A stretch of 64,000 nucleotides of DNA, from positions 2,676,501-2,740,500 of the forward strand of contig NZ_CP023690.1 in NCBI RefSeq assembly GCF_008704795.1, in the 5' to 3' direction. This document shows, piece after piece, positions 24,006 to 33,075 of this stretch. Numbering within the stretch: position 1 is the first letter of the stretch; every line of letters starts with the position of its first letter. The DNA comes from Streptomyces spectabilis (lineage in GTDB: Bacteria > Actinomycetota > Actinomycetes > Streptomycetales > Streptomycetaceae). Below the pieces are notes generated by a model that was not told where the DNA came from, did not search any database, and saw only the letters and a list, made by a program, of their open reading frames with translations. A program made the position numbers and the translations under genes.

Positions 24006-24944
24006 TCAGCCGTCGCCCTCCCGCTCCGCGAGGAAGCGCTCGAACTCGCGGCCGATCTCGTCCGCCGACGGGATGTCCGCGGGCTCGGCGAGCATGTTGC
24101 CCCGCGACTCCGCGCCCGCGGCCGCGTCGTACTGGTGCTCAAGTCCCTGGACGAGCGCGACCAGTTCCTCGTCGCCCTCCTGGATCTGCCGGTCGATCTC
24201 GGTCTGGGTGCGGTGAGCCTCCGTGCGCAGCGCGTGCGCGGCCGAGGGCAGTACGAGACCGGTGGCGGCGGTGATCGCCTCCAGGACGGTCAGGGCCGCG
24301 TCCGGGTACGAGGAGCGCGCCACGTAGTGCGGCACGTGCGCGGCGACGCCGAGCACGTCGTGGCCCGCCTGCGCCAGGCGGTACTCGACCAGCGACTCCG
24401 CGCTGCCGGGCACCTGCGCCTCGTCGAAGGGGCTGGTGTGGCCGGGCACCAGGTCGGTGCGGTTGCCGTGCGGGGTCAGTCCGACGGGGCGGGTGTGCGG
24501 GACGCCCATCGGGATGCCGTGGAAGTTCACCGAGAGCCGGACGCCGAGCCGCTCGACGATCTCCTTGACGGCGGCGGCGAAGCGTTCCCACTCGATGTCC
24601 GGCTCCGGCCCGGAGAGCAGCAGGAAGGGCGCGCCGGTGGCGTCCTGGAGCAGCCGCACGTCGAGGGTGGGCTCCTCGTAGTCGCTCCACTTGTCCCGAC
24701 GGAAGGTCAGCAGCGGGCGCCGTGCGCGGTAGTCGACGAGCCGGTCGTGGTCGAAGCGGGCCACGACCTGCCCGGGCAGGCTGTCCACGAGCCGCTCGAC
24801 GATCTGGTCGCCGGTCTCGCCCGCGTCGATGTAGCCGTCGAAGTGGTAGAGCATGACAAGACCGGCCGACTCCTGGGCAAGCGCCATGTCGACGACCGCG
24901 AGCCCCTTGGGCTCCCACGCGTACAAACCCTGCGGATCAAGCAC
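24006..24944 (-). CDS. PAC2 family protein
   Basis: The product (312 aa) belongs to the PAC2 (proteasome assembly chaperone-like) family of actinobacteria. Characteristic stretches are [20 protein letters not shown] at the start, the [15 protein letters not shown] region, [15 protein letters not shown] and the [20 protein letters not shown] helix. The C-terminal tail is acidic and coiled ([20 protein letters not shown]). The GTG at 24944 has GGAGGAG eight bases upstream. In bacteria the role is unproved; a link to the actinobacterial proteasome is inferred from the eukaryotic relatives. Confidence 0.92.
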   Translation of the reverse strand: MLDPQGLYAWEPKGLAVVDMALAQESAGLVMLYHFDGYIDAGETGDQIVERLVDSLPGQVVARFDHDRLVDYRARRPLLTFRRDKWSDYEEPTLDVRLLQDATGAPFLLLSGPEPDIEWERFAAAVKEIVERLGVRLSVNFHGIPMGVPHTRPVGLTPHGNRTDLVPGHTSPFDEAQVPGSAESLVEYRLAQAGHDVLGVAAHVPHYVARSSYPDAALTVLEAITAATGLVLPSAAHALRTEAHRTQTEIDRQIQEGDEELVALVQGLEHQYDAAAGAESRGNMLAEPADIPSADEIGREFERFLAEREGDG

Positions 24945-25200
24945 AGTGACCGCTCCTCCTCGTGTTCATAGAGCAGAACGCGCCCTGGAAGGCGGGCATT
25001 CCCGCCGACGGCGATCGCGTGAACACCTGAGCAGCTGGGGTCCGTCCGTCGGGTCGCCGCGCCGCATCGCACGGGCCACCGCCCGGAGGCGCGCACGGAG
25101 CGCGCGGCGGTTCGTATCCGTGAACTAGGCCCGGAAGAGGCCCAGTTCATCGATTTCCGCCTGCCCACATGCGCCAGTGCACTCACCCTTGGTGCAGACC

Positions 25201-25229
25201 TTGACGCGCACATGCCTCGCCTCTACCGT
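25201..25229 (+). promoter_or_regulatory. Promoter of beta-helix protein gene
   Basis: TTGACG (25201-25206) and TACCGT (25224-25229) are 17 bases apart, a good HrdB-type promoter, about 84 bases before the ATG. It is the only clear element in the 368-base gap from 24945 to 25312. The first 14 bases are identical to the promoter at 12145. Confidence 0.65.
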
Positions 25230-25312
25230 CTCGAAGCAGTTCGGCGTTCAGTATCCCGCCCAGTATTCACGTACACGAACCTGCTTCGTCCGTCCACGGG
25301 AAGGGACCCCCC

Positions 25313-26269
25313 ATGCGCACGCGCACCCTGCTCGCCTCCGCACTGGCCGCCGTCACCGCCACGGGCGGGCTCGCCCTCACCGCGCACGCGCGGCCCGCGG
25401 AGACCATCGAGGTCTCCACTGCCGCCGGGCTCAAGGCGGCCCTCACCGCCGCGTCGCCCGGCGACACGATCCACCTCGCCGACGGCACGTACTCCGGGAA
25501 CTTCACGACCACGACCGCCGCGAGCTCCGGCGCCCGCATCACCCTGACCGGCTCCCCCAAGGCGGTCCTGAGGGCGGGCGGCGGCTACGGCCTGCACCTC
25601 GACGGGGCCTCGTACTGGACGGTCAAGGGCGTCACCGTCACCGGCGGCCAGAAGGGCATCATGATCGACTCCGCGCGCGGCGTCGTGGTCGACGGCGTGA
25701 CGGTCCACGGCCTGGACATGGAAGGCGTGCACTTCCGCAAGTCGAGCCCCGACGGCGTCATCAAGAACTCCCGCGTCTACGACACCGGCAACGACGGCCG
25801 GGGCATGGGCGAGGGCGTGTACGTGGGCTCCGCGAACACCCTCTCCGACAAGAGCGACAACGTGTCGATCCTCGACAACGTCATCGGCCCTGACGTCGGC
25901 GGCGAGGCCGTCGACCTCAAGGAGGGCACCCGGAACGGCCGGGTCGCGGGCAACACGTTCGACGGCAGGGGCCTGACGGGCAACAACTACGACGACTCGT
26001 GGATCGACGTGAAGGGCAACGGCTACGTCATCGAGGGCAACACCGGCAAGAACACCACGAACAACGGCTTCGAGACGCACACCCAGCAGTCCGGCTGGGG
26101 CTGCGGCACGGTCTTCCGCGCCAACACGGCCGACCTGACCGGCGCGACGGGCGACAAACAGCTGGCGATCAACGTGACGAACCAGAGCGCGTCCTGCCGA
26201 ACGACGGTCCACGCGAGCAACACGGTGAAGGGCGGCAAGGGCCTGACGAACATCCCGGTCACCCCGTAA
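25313..26269 (+). CDS. Secreted right-handed beta-helix protein
   Basis: This exported protein (318 aa) has a signal peptide at residues 1-28 (LLASALAAVTATGGLALTAHA) and a parallel beta-helix fold typical of pectate lyase-like enzymes. Repeating strands are visible: TIHLADGTYSGNFT, GLHLDGASYWTVKGVTVTGG, GVVVDGVTVHGLDMEGVHF, VSILDNVIGPDVGGEAVDL and GYVIEGNTGKNTTNNGFE. A cysteine pair lies near the end (GWGCGT and SASCRT) and may form a disulphide. AAGGG precedes the ATG. The polysaccharide substrate is not known, and the catalytic residues of pectate lyases are not obvious, so it may bind rather than cut. Confidence 0.87.
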   Translation: MRTRTLLASALAAVTATGGLALTAHARPAETIEVSTAAGLKAALTAASPGDTIHLADGTYSGNFTTTTAASSGARITLTGSPKAVLRAGGGYGLHLDGASYWTVKGVTVTGGQKGIMIDSARGVVVDGVTVHGLDMEGVHFRKSSPDGVIKNSRVYDTGNDGRGMGEGVYVGSANTLSDKSDNVSILDNVIGPDVGGEAVDLKEGTRNGRVAGNTFDGRGLTGNNYDDSWIDVKGNGYVIEGNTGKNTTNNGFETHTQQSGWGCGTVFRANTADLTGATGDKQLAINVTNQSASCRTTVHASNTVKGGKGLTNIPVTP

Positions 26270-26284
26270 CAGCACCCCGCAGAA

Positions 26285-26326
26285 GCGGCCCGAAGGGGCG
26301 CGGGGAACTGCGCACCCAACCCCCAC
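26285..26326 (-). repeat. Dispersed repeat copy 2
   Basis: The 20-base core GCGCAGTTCCCCGCGCCCCT is on the minus strand (26294-26313). The flanks GTGGGGGTTGGGT and CGGGCCGCT resemble those of copy 3 at 47.9 kb. It lies between convergent genes. Confidence 0.8.
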
Positions 26327-26346
26327 GGCCCGCGGACGGAAAACGC

Positions 26347-26384
26347 ACGGCGGGCCGCACCCCAGTCGGGGTGCGGCCCGCCGT
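26347..26384. terminator. 17-bp hairpin terminator, strong for rpsA
   Basis: ACGGCGGGCCGCACCCC (26347-26363) pairs perfectly with GGGGTGCGGCCCGCCGT (26368-26384) around AGTC. On the rpsA strand it is followed by GCGTTTTCC, a short U run. On the other strand it ends the beta-helix gene. Confidence 0.85.
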
Positions 26385-26407
26385 TTCAGCTAGCGGTAGC
26401 TAGGAGC

Positions 26408-27916
26408 TCAGCTCTGGCCACCCGCGAGCTTCTCACGAAGCGCGGCAAGCGCCTCGTCCGAAGCCAGCGCGCCGGAGTTGTCCGCACCCTCGGAGGAGTA
26501 CGAACCGCCGCCGCCACCGCCGGAAGCGGCCGGAGCCGCAGCCGCGGCGTCGCCGCCCTCGGCCTCCGCCTGGGCGTCGGCCTCGCGGGACTTGATGACC
26601 TGCGCCTGGTGCTGCTCGAAGCGCTGCTGGGCCTCGGCGTACTGCGTCTCCCACGTCTCGCGCTGGGCGTCGAAGCCCTCGAGCCAGTCGTTGGTCTCCG
26701 GGTCGAAGCCCTCGGGGTAGATGTAGTTGCCCTGGTCGTCGTAGGACGCGGCCATGCCGTACAGGGTCGGGTCGAACTCGACCGACGCCGGGTCGGCACC
26801 GAAGGACTCGTTGGCCTGCTTCAGGGACAGCGAGATCCGGCGACGCTCGAGGTCGATGTCGATGACCTTGACGAAGATCTCGTCGTTGACCTGGACGACC
26901 TGCTCCGGGATCTCCACGTGGCGCTCGGCCAGCTCGGAGATGTGGACCAGACCCTCGATGCCCTCGTCCACGCGGACGAACGCACCGAACGGAACCAGCT
27001 TCGTGACCTTGCCGGGCACGACCTGGCCGATCTGGTGGGTGCGGGCGAACTGCTGCCACGGGTCTTCCTGGGTCGCCTTGAGCGACAGGGAGACGCGCTC
27101 GCGGTCCATGTCGACGTCCAGGACCTCGACCGTGACCTCCTGGCCGACCTCGACGACCTCGGAGGGGTGGTCGATGTGCTTCCAGGACAGCTCGGAGACG
27201 TGGACGAGACCGTCGACGCCACCCAGGTCCACGAAGGCACCGAAGTTGACGATGGAGGAGACGACGCCGGAGCGGACCTGACCCTTCTGCAGGGTGGTGA
27301 GGAACGTCTGGCGAACCTCGGACTGGGTCTGCTCGAGCCAGGCGCGGCGGGACAGGACCACGTTGTTGCGGTTCTTGTCCAGCTCGATGATCTTCGCCTC
27401 GAGCTCCTTGCCCACGTAGGGCTGGAGGTCGCGAACACGGCGCATCTCGACCAGGGAGGCCGGGAGGAAGCCGCGGAGGCCGATGTCGAGGATGAGACCA
27501 CCCTTGACGACCTCGATGACGGTACCGGTGACGATCCCGTCCTCTTCCTTGATCTTCTCGATGGTGCCCCAGGCACGCTCGTACTGGGCGCGCTTCTTCG
27601 AGAGGATCAGGCGACCTTCCTTGTCCTCCTTCTGGAGAACAAGGGCCTCGATCTCGTCACCGACGGCGACGACCTCGTTCGGGTCGACGTCGTGCTTGAT
27701 GGAGAGCTCGCGGCTCGGGATGACGCCTTCGGTCTTGTAACCGATGTCGAGCAGGACCTCGTCCCGGTCGACCTTCACGATGACGCCGTCGACGATGTCG
27801 CCGTCGTTGAAGTACTTGATCGTCTCGTCGATCGCGGCGAGGAAGGCTTCCTCGTTACCGATGTCGTTGACCGCAACCTGCGGGGTGGTGGCGGTGGTCT
27901 CGGTGCTGCTCGTCAT
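26408..27916 (-). CDS. rpsA: 30S ribosomal protein S1
   Basis: The protein (502 aa) unwinds and docks mRNA on the small ribosomal subunit. Four S1 RNA-binding domains lie at about residues 38-108, 124-192, 211-280 and 297-367, with the last two closest to consensus (FGAFVDLGGVDGLVHVSELS, FGAFVRVDEGIEGLVHISEL). The C-terminal part is acidic, then glycine-rich (SGGGGGGSYSS), the usual form in Streptomyces, shorter than the six-domain E. coli protein. The ATG at 27916 has no close ribosome site; the only GGAG lies 11 bases upstream inside a hairpin. A strong promoter and a 200-base leader precede it. Confidence 0.97.
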   Translation of the reverse strand: MTSSTETTATTPQVAVNDIGNEEAFLAAIDETIKYFNDGDIVDGVIVKVDRDEVLLDIGYKTEGVIPSRELSIKHDVDPNEVVAVGDEIEALVLQKEDKEGRLILSKKRAQYERAWGTIEKIKEEDGIVTGTVIEVVKGGLILDIGLRGFLPASLVEMRRVRDLQPYVGKELEAKIIELDKNRNNVVLSRRAWLEQTQSEVRQTFLTTLQKGQVRSGVVSSIVNFGAFVDLGGVDGLVHVSELSWKHIDHPSEVVEVGQEVTVEVLDVDMDRERVSLSLKATQEDPWQQFARTHQIGQVVPGKVTKLVPFGAFVRVDEGIEGLVHISELAERHVEIPEQVVQVNDEIFVKVIDIDLERRRISLSLKQANESFGADPASVEFDPTLYGMAASYDDQGNYIYPEGFDPETNDWLEGFDAQRETWETQYAEAQQRFEQHQAQVIKSREADAQAEAEGGDAAAAAPAASGGGGGGSYSSEGADNSGALASDEALAALREKLAGGQS

Positions 27917-27924
27917 GTGGGAAA

Positions 27925-27974
27925 GGGCTCCGGTACGGACATTGAAGTCGTAGGTACTGCATACGCCGGAGCCC
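27925..27974 (-). promoter_or_regulatory. rpsA leader hairpin covering the GGAG site
   Basis: On the mRNA, GGGCTCCGG (27966-27974) is complementary to CCGGAGCCC (27925-27933), with 32 bases between. The second arm contains the only GGAG before the rpsA ATG, so the structure could hide it. Translational autoregulation of rpsA is known in enterobacteria; here it is inferred. Confidence 0.5.
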
Positions 27975-28127
27975 GTTTCGCTCTGCAGAAGCCGGACAGC
28001 TAAGGAGACGCCGTACTCCGCGGATCCCGAAGGAAACGGAAAGCGCCCCGACAACCGAGGGGACATACATACAGATGCGAGCGCAGCCTGCTATGTCTGA
28101 GGAACGCAAGCTCGCAGCGCAACTTGT

Positions 28128-28156
28128 AGCATACGGGGGCCGCCCGACAGGGTCAA
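28128..28156 (-). promoter_or_regulatory. rpsA: rpsA promoter
   Basis: On the minus strand TTGACC (28151-28156), a 17-base spacer and TATGCT (28128-28133) make an almost ideal vegetative promoter. Transcription should start near 28121, giving a leader of about 205 bases before the rpsA ATG. It lies in the 445-base gap between rpsA and the next gene. Confidence 0.75.
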
Positions 28157-28361
28157 TGCGCGAAGGCGCACACCCGGGGCGGAACGCCGCATACCCGGCA
28201 CAAATCCAGTTCCATGAGGCCACACCGGCCGCAGCGCGCTCTGCCGCGTCGCCCCCCGGACGGCGGCGCCCGGCAGCGTACCGACGAGGGAGCAGATCAT
28301 CCAAGAGCCCGACGCACCCGAGCCCGAGGCCACCCGGCGTGCCGCCGACGTCACCGAGAGT

Positions 28362-29111
28362 GTGCGCGCCAATCGGGGCTGGTGGGACCGGAACGCCGAC
28401 GAGTACCAGGTCGAGCACGGCACGTTCCTCGGCGACGACCGCTTCGTCTGGGGCCCCGAGGGGCTCGACGAGGTCGAGGCCGAGCTGCTCGGCCCCGCGG
28501 AGGACCTGAAGGGCAAGGACGTCCTGGAGATCGGCGCGGGCGCGGCCCAGTGCTCCCGCTGGCTGGCGGGGCAGGGCGCCCGGCCCGTCGCGCTCGACCT
28601 CTCGCACCGCCAGCTCCAGCACGCGCTGCGGATCGACGGCGGCCGGGTGCCGCTGGTGGAGGCGGACGCGGGCGCGCTGCCCTTCGCGGACGGCTCCTTC
28701 GACCTCGCCTGCTCCGCCTACGGGGCGCTGCCGTTCGTCGCGGACCCGGTGCGGGTGCTGCGCGAGGTGCGGCGGGTACTGCGGCCCGGCGGCCGGTTCG
28801 TGTTCTCCGTGACGCATCCGATCCGCTGGGCGTTCCCGGACGAGCCGGGCCCCGAGGGCCTGTCGGTGGCCGCCTCGTACTTCGACCGGACGCCGTACGT
28901 CGAGCAGGACGACAGCGGCCGCGCGGTGTACGTCGAGCACCACAGGACGGTCGGCGACCGGGTGCGGGACGTCGTCGCGGGCGGGCTCCGCCTGGTGGAC
29001 CTGGTGGAGCCGGAGTGGCCCGCGTGGAACACCCAGGAGTGGGGCGGCTGGTCCCCGCTGCGCGGCGGCCTGATCCCGGGAACCGCGATCTTCGTGTGCG
29101 AGCGGGACTGA
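28362..29111 (+). CDS. Class I SAM-dependent methyltransferase
   Basis: The product (at least 249 aa) is a Rossmann-fold methyltransferase. Motif I is VLEIGAGAAQCSRWLAGQG near residue 54, followed by VALDLSHRQLQHA and VLREVRRVLRPGGRFVFSVTHP. The GTG at 28362 has no ribosome site. The frame stays open and protein-like upstream (PEPEATRRAADVTES) without ATG, GTG or TTG; a GAGGGAG site is followed by ATC codons at 28296 and 28299, so an unusual start is possible. The substrate is unknown. It stands between rpsA (divergent) and hrpB. Confidence 0.88.
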   Translation: MRANRGWWDRNADEYQVEHGTFLGDDRFVWGPEGLDEVEAELLGPAEDLKGKDVLEIGAGAAQCSRWLAGQGARPVALDLSHRQLQHALRIDGGRVPLVEADAGALPFADGSFDLACSAYGALPFVADPVRVLREVRRVLRPGGRFVFSVTHPIRWAFPDEPGPEGLSVAASYFDRTPYVEQDDSGRAVYVEHHRTVGDRVRDVVAGGLRLVDLVEPEWPAWNTQEWGGWSPLRGGLIPGTAIFVCERD

Positions 29112-29163
29112 CGTTCCGCGGGGTCCCGGCGGGCCGCCGCCGGGACCGTACGACACTGGGGGC

Positions 29164-31713
29164 GTGATCCGTGACGCCGCCCTGAACCTGCCCGTCCGCG
29201 AGGCACTGCCCGCGCTGCGCGCCGCCCTCGACGGGCCGGGAGCCGCCGTGCTGTGCGCGCCGCCCGGCACGGGCAAGACCACCCTGGTGCCACTGGCCCT
29301 CGCGGGGCTCACGGAGAGTGACGGTCCGGTGCGTCGTGTGGTCGTCGCCGAGCCCCGCCGCATCGCGGCCCGTGCCGCCGCCCGGCGGATGGCCTGGCTG
29401 CTGGGCGAGAAGGTCGGCCGGACCGTCGGCTACACGGTGCGCGGCGAGCGCGTGGTGGGCCCGCACACGCGGGTGGAGGTCGTCACGACCGGCGTCCTGC
29501 TCCAGCGGCTGCAGCGCGACCAGGAGCTGGCGGGCGGCGGCGGGGTCGATGTCGTGATCATCGACGAGTGTCACGAGCGGCATCTGGACGCGGACACCGT
29601 GGCGGCCTTCCTGATCGACGTGCGCGAGGCGCTGCGCCCAGACCTGAAGCTGGTCGCGGCGTCCGCGACGACGGACGCGGAGGGCTGGGCCCGCGTCCTC
29701 GGGGACGCGCCGGTGGTGGAGGCGGCGGGCGTCGCGCACCCCGTGGAGGTCGTGTGGGCGCCGCCGAAGGACCCGGTGCGGCCGCCGCACGGCATGCGCG
29801 TGGACCCCTCGCTGCTCACCCACGTCGCCGCGGTGGTGCGGCGGGCGCTGCGCGAGCGCGAGGGCGACGTGCTGTGCTTCCTGCCGGGGGTCGGCGAGAT
29901 CGGCCGCGTGGCCGGGCAGCTCGCCGGCCTGGCGGACGTGGAGGTCCTCCAGGTGCACGGGCGCGCCCCCGCCGAGGTCCAGGACGCGGTCCTCGCCGGG
30001 GGCGAGCGGCGGCGCGTGGTGCTCGCGACGTCGGTGGCCGAGTCGTCCCTGACGGTGCCGGGGGTGCGGGTCGTGGTCGACTCGGGGCTTGCCCGGGAGC
30101 CGCGCGTGGACCATGCGCGCGGGCTCAGCTCCCTGACGACGGTCCGGGCCTCGCAGGCGGCGGGGCGGCAGCGGGCGGGACGCGCCGGGCGTGAGGCGCC
30201 CGGCGCGGTGTACCGCTGCTGGGCGGAGGCGGAGGACGCGCGCCTGCCCCGCTTCCCCGCCCCGGAGATCAAGGTCGCGGACCTGACGGCCTTCGCCCTC
30301 CAGACGGCGTGCTGGGGCGACCCCGGCGCGACCGGGCTCGCGCTGCTCGATCCGCCGCCCGGCGGCGCGATGGCGGCCGCGCGCGAGGTCCTGACGGCCG
30401 TCGGGGCGGTGGACGCGCGCACGGGCCGCGCCACGGAGCGGGGCCTCGGCCTCTCCCGGGTGGGGGTGCATCCACGCCTCGCGCGCGCTCTCCTGGACGC
30501 CGCGCCGCGGGTCGGCGCCCGCCGCGCCGCGGAGGCGGTGGCGCTGCTGAGCGAGGAGCCGCCGCGGGAGTACGGGGACGACCTCGCCGCCGCCCTGCGG
30601 GGCGCCCGGCGCGGAGGCGACGGGTACGCCGCCCGGTGGCGCGCCGAGGTGTCCCGCCTTACGGCCGCCGCGGGCTCCGGGGCTCCCCGGCCGCCCTCCG
30701 GCGGCACGGCGGCGAAGGCGCTCGGCGACGACGCCGTCGTCGGCCTCGTGGCCGCGCTCGCCTTCCCCGAGCGCGTCGCCCGGCGCGCGGCGGACGGGAC
30801 GTATCTGATGGCGGGCGGCACCCGGGCGGAGGCGGGCCCCGGATCCGGCCTCGGCGGGGCGCCCTGGGTGGCCGTGGCGGTGGCCGACCGGCCCGTCGGC
30901 GCGGGGCACGCGCGCGTGCGGCTCGGCGCGGTCGTCGACGAGGACGCCGCGCGGGCCGCCGCCTCCTCCCTGTACGCGGAAGGGGACGAGGTCGCCTGGG
31001 CCGAGGGGGACGTGGTCGCCCGGCACGTGGAACGGCTCGGCGCGGTGGAGCTCACCGTGCGGCCGCTGCGGAACCCCGACCCCGGGCTCGTACGGGAGGC
31101 GCTGCTCGACGGGTTGCGGCGGGAGGGCGTGGCGCTGCTGCGCTGGAGCAAGGACGCCGCCGCGCTCCGGGACCGCCTCCGGTTCCTGCGGCTGCACCTC
31201 GGCGAGCCGTGGCCCGACGTGGGCGACGCGGCGCTGCTCGCGGAGCCCGACGCGTGGCTCGAACCGGAGCTGGGCCGGGCCCGGCGCCGCGCGGATCTGG
31301 CCCGGATCGAGGCCGGGCAGGCACTGACGCGGCTCCTTCCGTGGGCGGGCGGCGAGGCCGTCCGCCTGGACGAGCTGGCGCCGGAGCGCGTGGAGGTGCC
31401 GAGCGGCTCCCGGATCCGGGTGGACTACACCGATCCGGAACGGCCGGTCCTGGCGGTGAAGCTGCAGGAGATGTTCGGGCTCGACGACACGCCCCGGGTG
31501 GCCGGGGTGCCGCTCCTCGTGCATCTGCTCTCGCCCGCGGGGCGCCCGGCGGCGGTCACCGCGGACCTCGCCTCGTTCTGGCGCGACGGCTACCGCTCGG
31601 TGCGGGCGGAGCTGCGCGGCCGCTATCCGAAGCACCCGTGGCCCGAGGACCCGGCGCGGGCCACGCCCACCCGGTACACCAAGGCCCGCCAGGAGCGCTC
31701 CGAGCGGGCCTGA
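29164..31713 (+). CDS. hrpB: ATP-dependent helicase HrpB
   Basis: The product (849 aa) is a DEAH/RHA-type superfamily 2 helicase. Walker A is CAPPGTGKTT at residues 37-46, motif II is IIDECHERHLD (DECH), motif III is AASATTD, and motif VI is AAGRQRAGRAGREAPG. The helicase-associated and HrpB C-terminal domains follow (KHPWPEDPARATPTR near the end is typical). It acts on RNA in the cytosol, but its physiological substrate is not clear in bacteria. The GTG start at 29164 has a weak GGGGG site. The gene ends three bases from the convergent DUF3068 gene. Confidence 0.95.
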   Translation: MIRDAALNLPVREALPALRAALDGPGAAVLCAPPGTGKTTLVPLALAGLTESDGPVRRVVVAEPRRIAARAAARRMAWLLGEKVGRTVGYTVRGERVVGPHTRVEVVTTGVLLQRLQRDQELAGGGGVDVVIIDECHERHLDADTVAAFLIDVREALRPDLKLVAASATTDAEGWARVLGDAPVVEAAGVAHPVEVVWAPPKDPVRPPHGMRVDPSLLTHVAAVVRRALREREGDVLCFLPGVGEIGRVAGQLAGLADVEVLQVHGRAPAEVQDAVLAGGERRRVVLATSVAESSLTVPGVRVVVDSGLAREPRVDHARGLSSLTTVRASQAAGRQRAGRAGREAPGAVYRCWAEAEDARLPRFPAPEIKVADLTAFALQTACWGDPGATGLALLDPPPGGAMAAAREVLTAVGAVDARTGRATERGLGLSRVGVHPRLARALLDAAPRVGARRAAEAVALLSEEPPREYGDDLAAALRGARRGGDGYAARWRAEVSRLTAAAGSGAPRPPSGGTAAKALGDDAVVGLVAALAFPERVARRAADGTYLMAGGTRAEAGPGSGLGGAPWVAVAVADRPVGAGHARVRLGAVVDEDAARAAASSLYAEGDEVAWAEGDVVARHVERLGAVELTVRPLRNPDPGLVREALLDGLRREGVALLRWSKDAAALRDRLRFLRLHLGEPWPDVGDAALLAEPDAWLEPELGRARRRADLARIEAGQALTRLLPWAGGEAVRLDELAPERVEVPSGSRIRVDYTDPERPVLAVKLQEMFGLDDTPRVAGVPLLVHLLSPAGRPAAVTADLASFWRDGYRSVRAELRGRYPKHPWPEDPARATPTRYTKARQERSERA

Positions 31714-31716
31714 CGG

Positions 31717-32715
31717 TCAGGCGTTCACCGGCTGCGGCCGGGGCTCGGGCTCCCCCGTCGGCTCCGGGTCGCCGGGGGTGCGGCCGCGCGCCTCGAGCCA
31801 CAGGGCGAGGGCCAGCAGGAGCACGCCGAGGCCGAGGAACCCCCACGGCAGGTACGAGGTCATGAGGAGGACGAGGACGCGCTGGGACTTGACCAGGTCC
31901 ACGGTGTGGCGGATGTAGTCCTCGCGCATCTTCACGTGCCCGGAGAACGCGGTGACCTTGTCGCGGTCGCCGAGCAGGGTGCCGCCGCGCAGCTCCTCCT
32001 TGTGGATCTCCTCGCCGTACACGGGCGCCCCGGTGGTCGGCTCCACCCAGAACTTGCGGACCGTGGTGTACCAGCGCGTGGTGCCCGTCTTGGCGATGGA
32101 CTCGGGCGTGATGCCCTTGACCGGGAGCGTCTTGGGCATGGGGACCTTGGTCCAGGGGATGGTCTGCTCGAAGTAGTAGACCTCGACGCCCCGGAAGGTG
32201 CGGGTGCCCTTGTAGTGGATGGGCTTGGTGACGCGGGCCTGCGCGTCGAAGTACTCGTAGTCCCGTTTCTCCGTCAGGAACGGCCATTTGAACTCGATGC
32301 CCTCGCGCCGCACCGGGTCGCCGTCGACCATCTCACCGGTGGCGTGGACGGGTTCCTGGCTGTGGGCGTCGAAGATGTAGCGCTCGGGGATCTTGGAGAC
32401 CATCTTGCCGTCGGGCCCCTGGACGTACGACAGCGCGTCCCAGACCACGACGTCGCGGTCGGCGCTCTTCTCGATCTTCTCGGAGGCCTCCACGTTGCCC
32501 TTGAGCGTCTGCACGATGGTGACCTCGGGGACCTTCTTGGCCTTCATCGTGCCGTAGTCGATGAGGGTCGCGGGCTTCGCCTCCAGGACCATCGTCTCGT
32601 ACCGGTCGGGCGGGATCTTGACCAGGCGCGGGAAGGCGTACCAGCGAAGGAGCGGGGCCGTGGTCGCGAAGAACACGGCGAGGGCGAGCAGGACCAGACC
32701 GGCCTTGCGGCGCAT
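31717..32715 (-). CDS. DUF3068 (PorA-like) membrane protein
   Basis: The product (332 aa) has an N-terminal membrane helix (LVLLALAVFFATTAPLL), a large extracytoplasmic domain with GIEFKWPFLTEKRDYEYFDA and GVEVYYFEQTIPWTKVPMPK, and a C-terminal helix (LGLGVLLLALALWL) before a proline-rich tail. This is the DUF3068 pattern of actinobacterial proteins whose role is not defined. The ATG has GGGAGGG five bases upstream. The small SPW_0924 gene sits 11 bases before it on the same strand, so they form an operon. Confidence 0.9.
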   Translation of the reverse strand: MRRKAGLVLLALAVFFATTAPLLRWYAFPRLVKIPPDRYETMVLEAKPATLIDYGTMKAKKVPEVTIVQTLKGNVEASEKIEKSADRDVVVWDALSYVQGPDGKMVSKIPERYIFDAHSQEPVHATGEMVDGDPVRREGIEFKWPFLTEKRDYEYFDAQARVTKPIHYKGTRTFRGVEVYYFEQTIPWTKVPMPKTLPVKGITPESIAKTGTTRWYTTVRKFWVEPTTGAPVYGEEIHKEELRGGTLLGDRDKVTAFSGHVKMREDYIRHTVDLVKSQRVLVLLMTSYLPWGFLGLGVLLLALALWLEARGRTPGDPEPTGEPEPRPQPVNA

Positions 32716-32726
32716 CGCGGCCCTCC

Positions 32727-32861
32727 CTAGGGGTGCTCGGGGACGGTGGTGAGCAGCGGCTTCGGCGAGGTCTCGCCGGACGGGGCGCCGACGGCCGTGA
32801 CGGTGAGGACCAGGGCGAGGGCGACGGCAAGGCCGGTGGCGGCGGCGATGAGGGCGCGCAT
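32727..32861 (-). CDS. SPW_0924 family small protein
   Basis: This is a 44-aa protein with one hydrophobic segment (LIAAATGLAVALALVLTVTA) followed by a short conserved tail (GETSPKPLLTTVPEHP). It matches the SPW_0924 family that I recall in Streptomyces upstream of DUF3068 genes. GGGAGG lies five bases before the ATG. The helix is long enough for a membrane anchor. Function is unknown; the fixed pairing suggests it works with the DUF3068 protein. Confidence 0.8.
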   Translation of the reverse strand: MRALIAAATGLAVALALVLTVTAVGAPSGETSPKPLLTTVPEHP

Positions 32862-33075
32862 ACGGGCCTCCCGGGCGGGCTCGGGGCCGGACGCGACGGA
32901 ACCGCCCGGCCGTAACTGACAGTTCGTCAGAGCGGGGGCACCGTAGCAACGCGCGGGTGAGATGAGAACAGGTCGCGCGGACCGGGGCTGCGGACGGACC
33001 GCCCGGAAACGCGGACCGCCCCCGCGCCGTGAGGGGCGCGGGGGCGGACTCGGCGGTGTGCCGGGGGCGGTTCGG

